DNA from: a virus
Reading direction: 5' to 3' (one strand)
Length of the DNA: 36,659 bases
IMG/VR virus record: IMGVR_UViG_3300042923_001335
Coordinates: 1-36,659 of that record
Every line of letters begins with the position of its first letter. The first letter of the stretch is position 1. Under the pieces are notes generated by a model. That model searched no databases. It saw nothing but the letters and a program-made list of their open reading frames with translations, and was not told where the DNA came from. A program made the translations under genes and the position numbers. Below are positions 13,771 to 22,315 of the stretch, one piece after another.

Positions 13771-14757
13771 TCACTGGACCTTGACGTTGCGCAGCACCGC
13801 GGCGCCGCGCGTCGACTTCAGGACGCCGGCCACCGGGCCGAGTTCCATTTCGCCCTTCTTCACCGCGCCCGGCGCCGTGTAGTCGGGGCGGAACGTCTGC
13901 ACGAGCGGACCCGTCGCGCTCACCGCGTGGAACGCGTCGAGCCCGAACCGCACCGCGTACAGGTCCGTCAGACCGGTCGTCTCGACCGTGGCGACCGTGC
14001 GCGTCTCGATCGGGATGATCGGAGCCGAGCCGTCGGTGTCCATCCCGAGGTCCTGGATCACCGCGTTGCCGAAACGTTCGACCACGCGACCCAGCGCGTC
14101 CTCGGACCGGGTGTAGTACCCGGCGCGACGGGCCAGCGACCGGACGCGCGCGGCGCCCTTGTCGTTGGTCAGGATCGCGTCGGCCCCGGCCTCGACGAGG
14201 TGCACGAGCTCGTCGAGCAGGTCGAGGGCGTCGTTCGCCTTGCCCTGGTCGGAGCCGAGGGTGGGACCCGTCCAGTTGGAGACGGCGGTCGCCCCGATCT
14301 CGGTGGTCGATCCCGCGAGGGACTTGTCCAGGCCGTCGAACCCGTCCGCGTCCACCGCGACGTCACCGAGGATCAGCTCCTCCTGGAAGCGGGTGACGAT
14401 CGACTTGTTCAGCTGCTCGAACTGGAACGACTCCTCGTTCGTCGCGGCCTGGCCGAGACGGGCGAGGGCGCGGTCGACGTTGAACGAACCACCGAGCGGC
14501 TTCAGGTCGACGGTCTTCCGCTCGCGCCGCGCCTCGCCCGGCGTGTACTCGCTGTTGAAGGCGCGGAAGTCGGCGGGCGCGGCGGAGACGAGGCGCGTGT
14601 ACCCGTAGGTCAGCGTGGAGCCGCCGCCCGACGGGTTGACGCAGTCGTCGAACTGGATCTGGTCGAAGAGCCAGGACCGGCGGCGCAGGTCGTCGATGAC
14701 GGCGAAGTCGACGTCGTCCTGCACGTTGACCTGGGCGTCGGCGAGAGTGATCGCCAT
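13771..14757 (-). CDS. major capsid protein (HK97 fold)
   Basis: This 328-aa protein starts at ATG 14757 with AGGAGG six nt upstream. The N-terminal helix (DVDFAVIDDLRRRSWLFDQIQFDD), E-loop region and the central QFEQLNKSIVTRFQEELILGD segment are typical of HK97-fold capsid proteins of actinophages, as is the GADAILTNDKGAARVRSLAR stretch in the A-domain. There is no protease gene nearby, so capsid maturation probably relies on the separate scaffold gene upstream. Order scaffold, capsid, HeH protein, adaptor is conserved. Confidence 0.9.
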   Translation of the reverse strand: MAITLADAQVNVQDDVDFAVIDDLRRRSWLFDQIQFDDCVNPSGGGSTLTYGYTRLVSAAPADFRAFNSEYTPGEARRERKTVDLKPLGGSFNVDRALARLGQAATNEESFQFEQLNKSIVTRFQEELILGDVAVDADGFDGLDKSLAGSTTEIGATAVSNWTGPTLGSDQGKANDALDLLDELVHLVEAGADAILTNDKGAARVRSLARRAGYYTRSEDALGRVVERFGNAVIQDLGMDTDGSAPIIPIETRTVATVETTGLTDLYAVRFGLDAFHAVSATGPLVQTFRPDYTAPGAVKKGEMELGPVAGVLKSTRGAAVLRNVKVQ

Positions 14758-14807
14758 GGTGTCCTCCTAGGACGTTGAGGGTTGGTCCCGCCGACGGTCG
14801 GGCGGGG

Positions 14808-15473
14808 TCAGCGCGACGCGCGCTCGAGCGCCTCGCGGATGCTGGTCGGGCGCGCCCCCTGCTCGCCGGTTCCTCCGGCGCCGGGGACGCTCGAGCGCAC
14901 TGCCGACGGTCCGGCCTTGAGCTCGGGGTGCTCGTCGATGAACGTCTTCACGGCCGCGTTGACGGCATCCGTGCTGGCGAGGTCGACGCCCTTGAGGACG
15001 TCGGCGCCCTTGATGGCGAGCGCGGCTACGGAGTTGCCTCCGGCCGCGGTGATCGCTGCCGTGAGCGCGCCCTCGGACCGCAGGGTCGCGAGCTCGGCCT
15101 GTGCGGCGTCGCGCTCGGCCTGCAGCGTCTGCAGCGCCTGCTCTGCCTGCTGCCGGGCCTCCCGGTTCGTCTTGGCCTCGGTGCGCAGCTCGCTGACGTA
15201 CTCGCGGGAGAACGTCTGTGCACTCTCCCCGGGCCGCGGGGCGGGCGGGGCGGGCTTCGGGGCCGGGGGCTGCTCGGCCGGCGCCGCAGGGACGGCGGGC
15301 GGCGTCTGGCCGCCATCACCACCGGCTCCGCCGTCGGCGGGCGCGCCCGGCGTGCCGGCGGCGCCCGCGTCGGCGCTCATGAAGCGCAGGCGCGTGAACC
15401 GCGAGTCGGTCAGGCCGGGCGTGGGCAGGATGGGCAGTCGGGCCCTCTGGCCCGACAGGTGTCGTGCGTTCAT
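14808..15473 (-). CDS. capsid scaffolding protein
   Basis: This 221-aa protein starts at ATG 15473, AGGAG about 9 nt upstream; an internal ATG at residue 32 is an alternative start. Residues 32-85 are a Gly/Pro/Ala-rich disordered stretch and residues 85-135 a coiled coil (REYVSELRTEAKTNREARQ...). The C-terminal part has a basic end (RPTSIREALERASR) of the kind that binds the capsid shell. Its position directly upstream of the major capsid gene is the usual place for scaffolds. No protease motif is visible. Confidence 0.85.
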   Translation of the reverse strand: MNARHLSGQRARLPILPTPGLTDSRFTRLRFMSADAGAAGTPGAPADGGAGGDGGQTPPAVPAAPAEQPPAPKPAPPAPRPGESAQTFSREYVSELRTEAKTNREARQQAEQALQTLQAERDAAQAELATLRSEGALTAAITAAGGNSVAALAIKGADVLKGVDLASTDAVNAAVKTFIDEHPELKAGPSAVRSSVPGAGGTGEQGARPTSIREALERASR

Positions 15474-15553
15474 CGTGGTGTGCTCCTGGTGCTGGTTGGG
15501 ATCTACCCGGGGTCCCGCCCATCGGGGCGGGGAGTCTTGTGGGTGGCCGCGTG

Positions 15554-15559
15554 TACGTT
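15554..15559 (+). promoter_or_regulatory. possible -10 TACGTT for the 55-aa gene
   Basis: TACGTT lies about 50 nt before ATG 15611 on the plus strand, in the gap between the scaffold and minor capsid genes. No clear -35 was seen. It would give a ~45-nt leader carrying the strong ribosome-binding site. Confidence 0.35.
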
Positions 15560-15610
15560 GCGGGCCAGGCCGGCGCGATGGGCGCGCGGCACGACGAAAG
15601 GTGGTCCACG

Positions 15611-15778
15611 ATGGCGGACTTCGACAAGGTGACCGAAGGCCTGCTCGACGCGATCGACGATCTCGCCAAGAAGGCGACGGCGACTACCGGTCACTCGACT
15701 GCCGAGGCGTTCTCGGCAGCGGCGAAGAACCTCGCTGAGGCGCATGCCTGGCTAGTGGCGCCCGCCCAGGAGCACTGA
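15611..15778 (+). CDS. small helical protein on the plus strand, probable moron
   Basis: This 55-aa protein starts at ATG 15611 behind AAAGGTGG at a good distance. It is amphipathic and helical throughout, with no membrane segment and no cysteines. It lies antisense to the flow of the structural operon, with its stop 2 nt from the convergent minor capsid gene, so it must have its own promoter. Its size and orientation match two other plus-strand singletons in this prophage (11658 and 26720). No family is recognised. Confidence 0.65.
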   Translation: MADFDKVTEGLLDAIDDLAKKATATTGHSTAEAFSAAAKNLAEAHAWLVAPAQEH

Positions 15779-15779
15779 C

Positions 15780-16949
15780 CTACGCGACGTTGCCGAGGTT
15801 CGGCTGCTCACGCCGCCGCTGCCGGATCAGCCCGGTCTCGGTCACGTGGTCGCGGATCTTGGCTTGCAGGGCGCGGACCTTCCGGTTCGCGCCCTGCCGC
15901 GCGTCCGGGGGCGCCGCCGCGGCTTCGAGCTTCGCCTTGCGGACCTCGCGCTCGAGCTCACGCAGCCGGGCCCGGGCCGCCTCCGCCTCAGGGTCGTACG
16001 TCGTGACGTCCTCGACGACGGACAGGCCGGGCAGGTACGCGACCGTGGCGCAGCGGCAGTTCGGGTGACGCCACCCCGCGGCCTTCGCCTCGTCGAGCGT
16101 GCCGGCGACGTTCACCGTGACCGTGCCGCCGGTCACCGCCTGCACCTCGATGCGGCCTGTCGGGCCGTCGTCGGTGCGCAGGATCTTCCCGGCCCAGCGC
16201 GCGCACTTCTCGCATGCCCTGTTCCCGACGACGACCGACACGAGATCCACGCCGTTCTCGCGCATCGTCGCGACCTTCGCGTCGTCGTACGCGCGCCGCG
16301 TCGCGGACCGCGTCGCCATCTCGACATACGACGCGAGATTCCACCGGCGCCCTGCCGTGTCCGTGAAGCCGGTCACGCCTTGGCGGACGAGCATCGTCCA
16401 CGCCTGCTGCTGCGCCGACGTCGTCGTGCCGCCGAGGCCGAGCACGACGTCCGTGGACGCCGTCGCGACCGCGCGCCGGTACACGTCGTCCGGGAACCGC
16501 AGCACCCGCGCCGTCACGTTCGCCATGGCCGACGACAGGTCCGCGCGGATCAGCGCCGCGGCCCGCGCGCCGGCCGCGCGCCGGTCCGTCGAGACGACGG
16601 CCGCGCCGGCACCGGGAGCGACCGCCGCGGCGGTCTCGGTGCCGGTCGTGCCGACGAGCGCCGTCAGCTCGGCCAGGGCCGCGTCAGCGCCCTCCCGGGC
16701 CGCGGTCGCGACGATCCGCTCGAGCACCTCGGGCGACGTCTGGCCCAGCCACCGCGCGACCCGCTCGGCCTCGGTGCGCAGCTCGCCGAGGCGCAGGGCC
16801 CGCGCGGGGCCGTCGCCGGCGTCGATGCCCGCGCGCGCCTGCGCGGCGAGGGCCGTCGTGAGCCGCCGCTCCGCGGACGCGAACAGCTCGACGAGGTCCG
16901 CGACGAGGCGGTCGAGGCCGTCGCGCGCGTCGGGCACCCAACGAGCCAT
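15780..16949 (-). CDS. minor capsid / head morphogenesis protein
   Basis: This 389-aa protein starts at ATG 16949 with AGGAGG upstream. Residues 1-200 are Ala/Arg/Glu-rich helices. The later region has the conserved block CEKCARWAGKIL...WRHPNCRC, which marks phage minor capsid proteins of the Mu gpF/SPP1 gp7 type; the Cys/His set may bind zinc. The C-terminal 60 residues are a charged coiled coil. Such proteins sit inside the head near the portal and are needed for assembly or DNA ejection. It follows the portal gene, as usual. Confidence 0.85.
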   Translation of the reverse strand: MARWVPDARDGLDRLVADLVELFASAERRLTTALAAQARAGIDAGDGPARALRLGELRTEAERVARWLGQTSPEVLERIVATAAREGADAALAELTALVGTTGTETAAAVAPGAGAAVVSTDRRAAGARAAALIRADLSSAMANVTARVLRFPDDVYRRAVATASTDVVLGLGGTTTSAQQQAWTMLVRQGVTGFTDTAGRRWNLASYVEMATRSATRRAYDDAKVATMRENGVDLVSVVVGNRACEKCARWAGKILRTDDGPTGRIEVQAVTGGTVTVNVAGTLDEAKAAGWRHPNCRCATVAYLPGLSVVEDVTTYDPEAEAARARLRELEREVRKAKLEAAAAPPDARQGANRKVRALQAKIRDHVTETGLIRQRRREQPNLGNVA

Positions 16950-16962
16950 GTCGGTCCGCCTC

Positions 16963-18672
16963 CTACGCCTGCTCGAGCGACGACGCGTCACTCTCCGGCA
17001 GCCGGAGCGACGTCGGTACCGCGCCCGTGAAGTCGACACCGGCCAGCCCGGTCCGGGCCGCCGCGTCGTCCGGCTGGACACCGGCCCGGATAAGCACGCC
17101 CATGGCATCGGCCTGCGCCTTCACCGCCGCGGGGTCGGGTGCCGCGCCGATCGTGAACGGGTCCGCGACAGCACCCTCGGCGAGGATCCGCGCCACCTCG
17201 ACGTCGATCTCCTCGTCACCCCAGTCCGCGTTCACCATCTGCACCAGGGTGCGCGTCGACGCCGCCCCAGCCGCCTTCAGCAGCTGCGCCGTACGAGCAC
17301 GGTCCTCCGCGGTCTCGTGAGCGCCGTCGGCGAACGTCACCGTCAACCCCTCCGCGCTCGCGCCCGAGCGAAACACCGCGGCGTCGACAGCGAGCAGCTT
17401 CCCGATGATCGTGCGCAACGCCGGCGTCCACACCCGGATGTTCCGCCCACGCGTCAGCGCGGTACGACCCTCCCGGGCGTCGACCTCCGTCGCCGTCATC
17501 GCGCCCTCACCGGGGCGCCCGAACGTCTGCGGGGAGTAGCCGGCCGCGCCGATGATCTGGTCCGTCCAGTGGTTCACCGTCGCCTCGTGCTCCGCGAACC
17601 GGATCGCAAACTGCGACTGCGTGATCGGGGCGTCGCCGTCCTCCTTCGCCGCCATCTTCAGCGGGGCGAACACGTCCCGGTCCAGGTCGAACGACGCCCC
17701 GCGACCGGGGCCCTGCCCGTCGAGCATGTACTGGGCGAGGAGGATGCGGGCCTTGCCGAGCCGGATGTCGCGCATCCAGGAGGAGTACGCCTCGTCGAGG
17801 TTGTCGAGGAACCCCTCGACGCCGTCGTAGTCGGACGCGCCCCACCCGTCGGCAGCGGCGATGTGCCGCCACGCCTTCGCGACACCGGACCCGCCGTTCG
17901 GGATGTACACGACGTCCAGGCCCGGGGTGATGCCGTCGACGACGTACCCCTGGTCGTTCACGGACCCGGCGAGCGGCGCCGTCTCGGGGCGGTCCTGCAG
18001 CGGGACGGGCCGTCCGAGGCGCTCGTTCGTCCCGAGGAACAACCCGTGCTGCACCAGGCCGAGCCCGGCCGGGTCGACCTCGTGGCGTTCGAGGTGCCGC
18101 CAGACCTGCTGCCCGTCGCGCGCGACGACGCGCCAGAACGTGACGGCGCGCAGCCGCCCGTACGACAGCTCGGGGACGGCACGGTCGGCGGGCTCGGCGA
18201 CGAGGAACGCGGAGTCCGCGACCTCGCGGTCCCACGCCACCTTCAGGTACGTGCCGCCGAGCGCAGAGCACTGCTCCCCGGCGGCCGTGAGCGTGGAGTA
18301 CGTGGACTCGGCGAGGAGCTCGTCGACGCGCTTCTGGGACGCGTCGTTCGTGACGGTGATGTCGAGCGGCTCGGAGAACAGCAGGTCCGCGGACGCGCGA
18401 GCGATGTCGGCCGCGAGCGGGACGTGCGTGTCGTCGCGGCGCTGCCCGACCATCTGCGCGGGCCGACCCCACCAGAAGCGGGCGAGGGCGCCGACGACGC
18501 CGCCGCGACGCTGGTTCGGGCGGTCGACCGGAGCGGGGGTCGCGGTGCCGCGGTACGCCCGCGTGAGCGCGTCCGGGCTGCCCGTCCACCACGCGTCCCA
18601 CTCGACGAGCTTCGACCGGACGGGGGCGAGCTCTCGGGGCGGCCACGCGGTGTCGCGCTCGGGCAGCGGCAT
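16963..18672 (-). CDS. portal protein
   Basis: This 569-aa protein starts at ATG 18672, overlapping the terminase stop by 1 nt. It has the length and motif run of SPP1/gp6-type portals: an N-terminal WWTGSPDALTRAYRG, a central FLDNLDEAYSSWMRDIRLGKARIL, and DQIIGAAGYSPQTFG with TATEVDAREGRT, the conserved clip/wing region. It forms the twelve-part ring through which DNA is packaged. It lies between the large terminase and minor capsid genes. Confidence 0.93.
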   Translation of the reverse strand: MPLPERDTAWPPRELAPVRSKLVEWDAWWTGSPDALTRAYRGTATPAPVDRPNQRRGGVVGALARFWWGRPAQMVGQRRDDTHVPLAADIARASADLLFSEPLDITVTNDASQKRVDELLAESTYSTLTAAGEQCSALGGTYLKVAWDREVADSAFLVAEPADRAVPELSYGRLRAVTFWRVVARDGQQVWRHLERHEVDPAGLGLVQHGLFLGTNERLGRPVPLQDRPETAPLAGSVNDQGYVVDGITPGLDVVYIPNGGSGVAKAWRHIAAADGWGASDYDGVEGFLDNLDEAYSSWMRDIRLGKARILLAQYMLDGQGPGRGASFDLDRDVFAPLKMAAKEDGDAPITQSQFAIRFAEHEATVNHWTDQIIGAAGYSPQTFGRPGEGAMTATEVDAREGRTALTRGRNIRVWTPALRTIIGKLLAVDAAVFRSGASAEGLTVTFADGAHETAEDRARTAQLLKAAGAASTRTLVQMVNADWGDEEIDVEVARILAEGAVADPFTIGAAPDPAAVKAQADAMGVLIRAGVQPDDAAARTGLAGVDFTGAVPTSLRLPESDASSLEQA

Positions 18673-20012
18673 CAGGCAGCCTCCTCGTCGTTCGCGGCGC
18701 CGGGCGCCGAATCCATGGCGGGTGCCACCGGCACCCGGTCGATCCAGTCCATGCGGGTCGTGTACACCGCGTACCGCAGGGCGTCGGCCTCGTCGTCGTC
18801 CCGCTTCACAGGGGCCGTCTCACCGCGCGCCGTCGCCTTCTCGTCCCACACGTACCCGGGCAGCCGCTCCACCAGCCGCGTGCACGACGTGGAGACGACG
18901 AGCTTGTCGACGGCGAGCAGCGCGGCCACGGTGCGGATGCCGGGGAGCACGGCCTTGTGAGCCTTGCGCACCGACGTCCACCCGTCGTGCAGCAGCTGGT
19001 GCCCGAACGTCGCCGCGGCATGGTCGTACGCGATCCACTCAGGCTCACGCCACGCGTCGACCGGCCGCGACGCGAGCCAACGCCGCAGGTCCGTCGAGTG
19101 CTCGCCCACGGTCATCGACCCGGGCGCCCACTCGTCCAGTACGTACAGCCGGTCCTCACCGACGTGGCCGTCCCGCGTGTCGGGGCCGATGCCGAGCAGG
19201 TACCCGCGGGTCGCGTGCACGTCGCCGTAGTCCGCCGCGAGCACGAGCACCCGGTCCATGGCCGGGATGGCGTCGGGGTCGATGAGGTGGCGGTCCTGGT
19301 CCCAGCCGTCGTACACGGCGCCGGCGGCCTGGACCCACTCGCCCAGGATGAAGCGCCGGTACCAGAGCCCGACGTACTCGCGGGAGATCTGCGCGACGTA
19401 CTCGGCGGCGAGGTGGATGTTGTCGACGAGCGTGAACCGGAAGACCTTGTACCCGAGCTGGGCCGCGCGGTCGATGACCTGCCGCTTGAACCAGTGCGCC
19501 GGCCCGTCGGGGTTCGTCGTCGCGAACAGGCGCGCCCCGGGCACGCTCATGCGGCCGAGGAGCTGCGTCCAGAACGCCTCCGCGACGAGGGTCGCCTCGT
19601 CGACGTACGCGCCCGCGACGGTCAGTCCACGGAGCACCATCTCGGCGCGCGCATCGGACGCGCCGAGGACGTGCACAGTGCGGCCGAGAATGACGCCCGT
19701 CGGCGCGCCGGCCGTGTACGAGACGAGGCCGGCGAAGCGGCCGAAGATCGCCCGGTCCTGCAACGGCGCGAACACGTTGCGCGCGACGGACTCCCGGGTC
19801 CGTCCGACGACGACGAGCGCGCCCGACGTCGGGGCCTTGCGCACGAACAGCAGCCAGGCCAGCAGGGACGCGATCGTCTTGCCGGACCGGATCGCGCCGA
19901 CCCACACATTGACTCGCGCGGTGGCGGCCCAGATCGACCAGACTTGCCGGGCGGAGAACCCGGCCAGGACGGCGGCGGTCACGGTGGCGGTGAGGGCGGC
20001 CGTGGTGCTCAC
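18672..20012 (-). CDS. terminase large subunit
   Basis: This 446-aa protein starts at GTG 20012, overlapping the small subunit stop (GTGA). It carries Walker A GAIRSGKT (39-46), Walker B AGAYVDEA (about 133-140) and a nuclease domain with acidic residues at D261/D264 (AADYGDVH), D293 and the late DDEADALRYA. This is the packaging motor that cuts and pumps DNA into the prohead through the portal. The domain layout fits the Terminase_3/PBSX-type family. Packaging mode (cos or pac) cannot be told from the gene. Confidence 0.95.
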   Translation of the reverse strand: MSTTAALTATVTAAVLAGFSARQVWSIWAATARVNVWVGAIRSGKTIASLLAWLLFVRKAPTSGALVVVGRTRESVARNVFAPLQDRAIFGRFAGLVSYTAGAPTGVILGRTVHVLGASDARAEMVLRGLTVAGAYVDEATLVAEAFWTQLLGRMSVPGARLFATTNPDGPAHWFKRQVIDRAAQLGYKVFRFTLVDNIHLAAEYVAQISREYVGLWYRRFILGEWVQAAGAVYDGWDQDRHLIDPDAIPAMDRVLVLAADYGDVHATRGYLLGIGPDTRDGHVGEDRLYVLDEWAPGSMTVGEHSTDLRRWLASRPVDAWREPEWIAYDHAAATFGHQLLHDGWTSVRKAHKAVLPGIRTVAALLAVDKLVVSTSCTRLVERLPGYVWDEKATARGETAPVKRDDDEADALRYAVYTTRMDWIDRVPVAPAMDSAPGAANDEEAA

Positions 20013-20521
20013 GCGTCCTCCATCGGCCCGATCGCCGCGGCGGCCGCGGCGATCGCCTGCTCGACCGCGTCAAGCGCGCCGACGGCCTCCGCGACCCCGG
20101 TGTCGGCGTCGTGAGCGGAGATCTTCAGCGACCGGTCGACGGCGATGCCTACGGCCTGCATGATCTTCAGCTTGTCCGCGTGCGGCGGCTCGTCGAGGGT
20201 GCGCTCCTCGTACGTGTTGTCCTTGCCGCCGAAGTTGAACACGACGGTGGGAGACCAGAGCTGGCCGCGCAGTCGTTCGGCGTCCTCGAGGAGCTCGTGC
20301 TCAAGCTTGGCCCGCCTGGACTTGGAGTCGATGACGACGGCGGCGGTCGCGGCGTAGGTCTGGGCGCGGTCGGACCGGATCCCGAGCTTGTGCGCCCGGG
20401 AGGCGACGGAGCCGGGGGTGCGGTCGAGCTCGCGGCCGACGGCACGCTGCGAGACGCCGGCGGCGAGTCTCTCTCTGAGGACGTCGTCCTCGTCGGATGT
20501 CCAGGGGCGGGGAGCAGGCAT
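20009..20521 (-). CDS. terminase small subunit
   Basis: This 170-aa protein starts at ATG 20521 with AGGTGAG upstream. A Myb/SANT-type helix-turn-helix (residues 7-48: WTSDEDDVLRERLAAGVSQR...) would recognise the packaging site. A central region (60-115) and an Ala-rich helical C-terminus could form the oligomer ring. It overlaps the large subunit by 4 nt. The SANT-type HTH is a known variant of small terminases in actinophages. Confidence 0.85.
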   Translation of the reverse strand: MPAPRPWTSDEDDVLRERLAAGVSQRAVGRELDRTPGSVASRAHKLGIRSDRAQTYAATAAVVIDSKSRRAKLEHELLEDAERLRGQLWSPTVVFNFGGKDNTYEERTLDEPPHADKLKIMQAVGIAVDRSLKISAHDADTGVAEAVGALDAVEQAIAAAAAAIGPMEDA

Positions 20522-20573
20522 GCGTGCTCACCTGCCCTCGCGGTCTCACCGCGCCGGGCGGCATCTCACCAGG

Positions 20574-21134
20574 TCAGCTCGGGTCGGACTCCGCCATCCC
20601 CGTGCCGAGAGGCAGGAGCCGCCCGTGCTCGTAGCGACGCCAGTGCGCTCCCGAAGCATCGCGGAACTCAACGGCGTGGGTCCATTTGCGGCCAGGAGGC
20701 GGAACCTTCGTGTACTCGGCCCACTGAGCGCCCGGTTGGATGGCAGATCGCTCTCGGCCGGTGTGCGCGTACTCGGAATCTTCATCGAGTGCCACGACCT
20801 TGACATCGAGGATCGCCATCGATGAGTAGTTCTTCACGCTGGCCTGCAGTGCCGTCGGGGGCCCCAGCGGCTCCGCCGTGATCGGGTCCACGGGGCCGTG
20901 GAAGGGCACGAGCCAGAGGACCACCTGCCGAGCTTGTGCCTCGCGCTCGCGGCGGGCCTCGGTCATCTCAGCCCGACGTTGCGCCTTGCGCGCCTCGTCG
21001 CGATCCTCCTCTGCCGCCTTGCGGTCAGCGCGCTCTCGCGACGCGAGCCAGAGCGCGACGCCCGCGGCGAACGCGGACGCGAACGCGCCAACGATCTCCC
21101 AGCCGTCGTGGAACCAGGCCCAGAACCCTGTCAT
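20574..21134 (-). CDS. membrane-anchored coiled-coil protein, candidate cargo gene
   Basis: This 186-aa protein has a short N-terminus, one transmembrane helix (about residues 12-31), a dense charged coiled coil (32-68), then a C-terminal globular beta-rich domain (69-186) with VKNYSSMAILDVKVVALDE and a Trp-rich end. ATG 21134 has no ribosome-binding site but lies 7 nt after a -10 box TACGCT (21142-21147, minus strand), suggesting a leaderless transcript of its own. It sits between terminase and replication genes, a place phages use for cargo. The function is unknown; a cytoplasm-facing receptor-like domain on a membrane anchor would suit exclusion or defence. Confidence 0.75.
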   Translation of the reverse strand: MTGFWAWFHDGWEIVGAFASAFAAGVALWLASRERADRKAAEEDRDEARKAQRRAEMTEARREREAQARQVVLWLVPFHGPVDPITAEPLGPPTALQASVKNYSSMAILDVKVVALDEDSEYAHTGRERSAIQPGAQWAEYTKVPPPGRKWTHAVEFRDASGAHWRRYEHGRLLPLGTGMAESDPS

Positions 21135-21141
21135 GGGCGGG

Positions 21142-21147
21142 AGCGTA
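21142..21147 (-). promoter_or_regulatory. -10 element TACGCT, leaderless for the gene at 21134
   Basis: On the minus strand TACGCT (TANNNT) ends 7 nt before ATG 21134, and no Shine-Dalgarno sequence is present in that stretch. This gives the membrane coiled-coil gene its own start, separate from the late promoter upstream. Confidence 0.5.
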
Positions 21148-21234
21148 CCGGTGAGGTGGGTCCCTGCCGGGTCGGGCTCACCGCGCTCGAGTGTGAGGGG
21201 GCGCGGGCTCGTCGACGAGGCAGGGGGTATACGG

Positions 21235-21275
21235 CAGGACCGCCCGGGAGCGGTGTGCTCGACCGGGCGGTCCTG
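21235..21275. terminator. GC-rich hairpin downstream of a promoter (terminator or attenuator)
   Basis: A 13-bp perfect inverted repeat (21235-21247 with 21263-21275) has a 15-nt loop. It lies between the gene ending at 21339 and the gene starting at 21134, and about 30 nt downstream of the -10 box at 21314-21319. There is no U-run. It may end the early transcript, or act as an attenuator for late genes. Confidence 0.65.
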
Positions 21276-21313
21276 GTTCGGGGCGCGTTAGATCCCCGGA
21301 AGCGTTGCACCAG

Positions 21314-21342
21314 ACTATAGCCGGAACCTATGGGCCCGTCAC
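21314..21342 (-). promoter_or_regulatory. candidate late promoter (GTGACG, 17 bp, TATAGT)
   Basis: On the minus strand a -35 GTGACG (21337-21342) and a -10 TATAGT (21314-21319) are spaced exactly 17 bp apart, close to the vegetative consensus. The start would be near 21307, just after the early gene stop, driving terminase, head, tail and lysis genes if transcription passes the hairpin at 21235-21275. Confidence 0.55.
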
Positions 21343-22253
21343 GCCGGGACCGCCGCCTCGACGCGGGCGGCCACCGCGCCCAGCTCGAACAGGGGGCGAC
21401 CGCGCCCATCCGTCCCGACAGCGGCCAGGACCCCGCGGTGCACCCACGACCGCCACGTCGCCGGGTTCAGGGCCGGGTAGATGGCGCGCGCCTGCTCGGC
21501 GGTGACGAGCGCGTCGGGCCGCTCCGCCGGCAGGGCGCGCACGTGCCACCGCTCCGTGAGCGCGAGATGCGCGCGCGAGCCCCACGTCGTCCCGCACCCC
21601 GTGCAGCGGGCCACGTCGGACAGACCCTCCCACGTCGTCCAGTCCCGCACGATGGTGCCGCCGCAGTGCACGCACGGCGCGGCCTCGCGTTCGGGGGCGA
21701 GGCCGGCGAGGCGGCGCACGACGGCGCGCGTGCGCCGCAGCTCGTCGAGGTAGTCCGGCCACGCGGGGTGGTTCTGCGCCGCCCACAGGGTGTGCGTGCG
21801 CAGGTACGCGAGCGTGTCCCACGCGCCGTCGCCGTCGCCGCACCGCTCCACCCAGTCGTCGACCCACGCCTCGAGCAGGTCCAGCGCGCCGCCCTGCGTC
21901 CGGATGCTCGACGGGCCCGACACGGGGACGTCCTCGCGGTACGCGGCGTCGAGGCCGTGCGGGAGGCGGTTCGCGTTCGCGGCGGACGCCGTGCCGGTGA
22001 GGTCGTACCGGATCGCGCGCAGCCCGACGGCGACGCGGGCGACGTCGGACATCTCGGCGAGGTACGTGCCGATGTCGTCGAGCAGGCCGCGCGCGCGGAC
22101 CAGGCAGCGTTCGCAGATCGCGAGCGCGGACTCGAGGGGGCGGGCGCAGTCGCGGCACCCGATCGCTGTCGCGCCGCAGCTTGTGCACGCGTAGCCGGCG
22201 TGGTCGTCGTTGGTCGGGGTCCAGTCGTGGGTGCAGGTGTCGGTGTGGGGCAC
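21339..22253 (-). CDS. zinc-ribbon protein with C-terminal winged-HTH
   Basis: In this 304-aa protein, five CxxC pairs (Cys 23/26, 33/36, 47/50, 194/197, 217/220) mark zinc ribbons at both ends of a helical middle (58-185). Residues 249-300 resemble a MerR/winged-HTH type DNA-binding domain (LVTAEQARAIYPALNPATWRSWVHRG...). This design is common in actinophage early regions, but no precise function is known to me. As the last early gene before the late promoter it is a good candidate for late gene control. It starts at GTG 22253 behind GAGGAG. Confidence 0.7.
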   Translation of the reverse strand: MPHTDTCTHDWTPTNDDHAGYACTSCGATAIGCRDCARPLESALAICERCLVRARGLLDDIGTYLAEMSDVARVAVGLRAIRYDLTGTASAANANRLPHGLDAAYREDVPVSGPSSIRTQGGALDLLEAWVDDWVERCGDGDGAWDTLAYLRTHTLWAAQNHPAWPDYLDELRRTRAVVRRLAGLAPEREAAPCVHCGGTIVRDWTTWEGLSDVARCTGCGTTWGSRAHLALTERWHVRALPAERPDALVTAEQARAIYPALNPATWRSWVHRGVLAAVGTDGRGRPLFELGAVAARVEAAVPA

Positions 22254-22315
22254 GGTGGGCTCCTCGCGGTCGGGCTATCGCAGGTTCGGGTGGATCTGGT
22301 CTCGCGGGATCGCCG

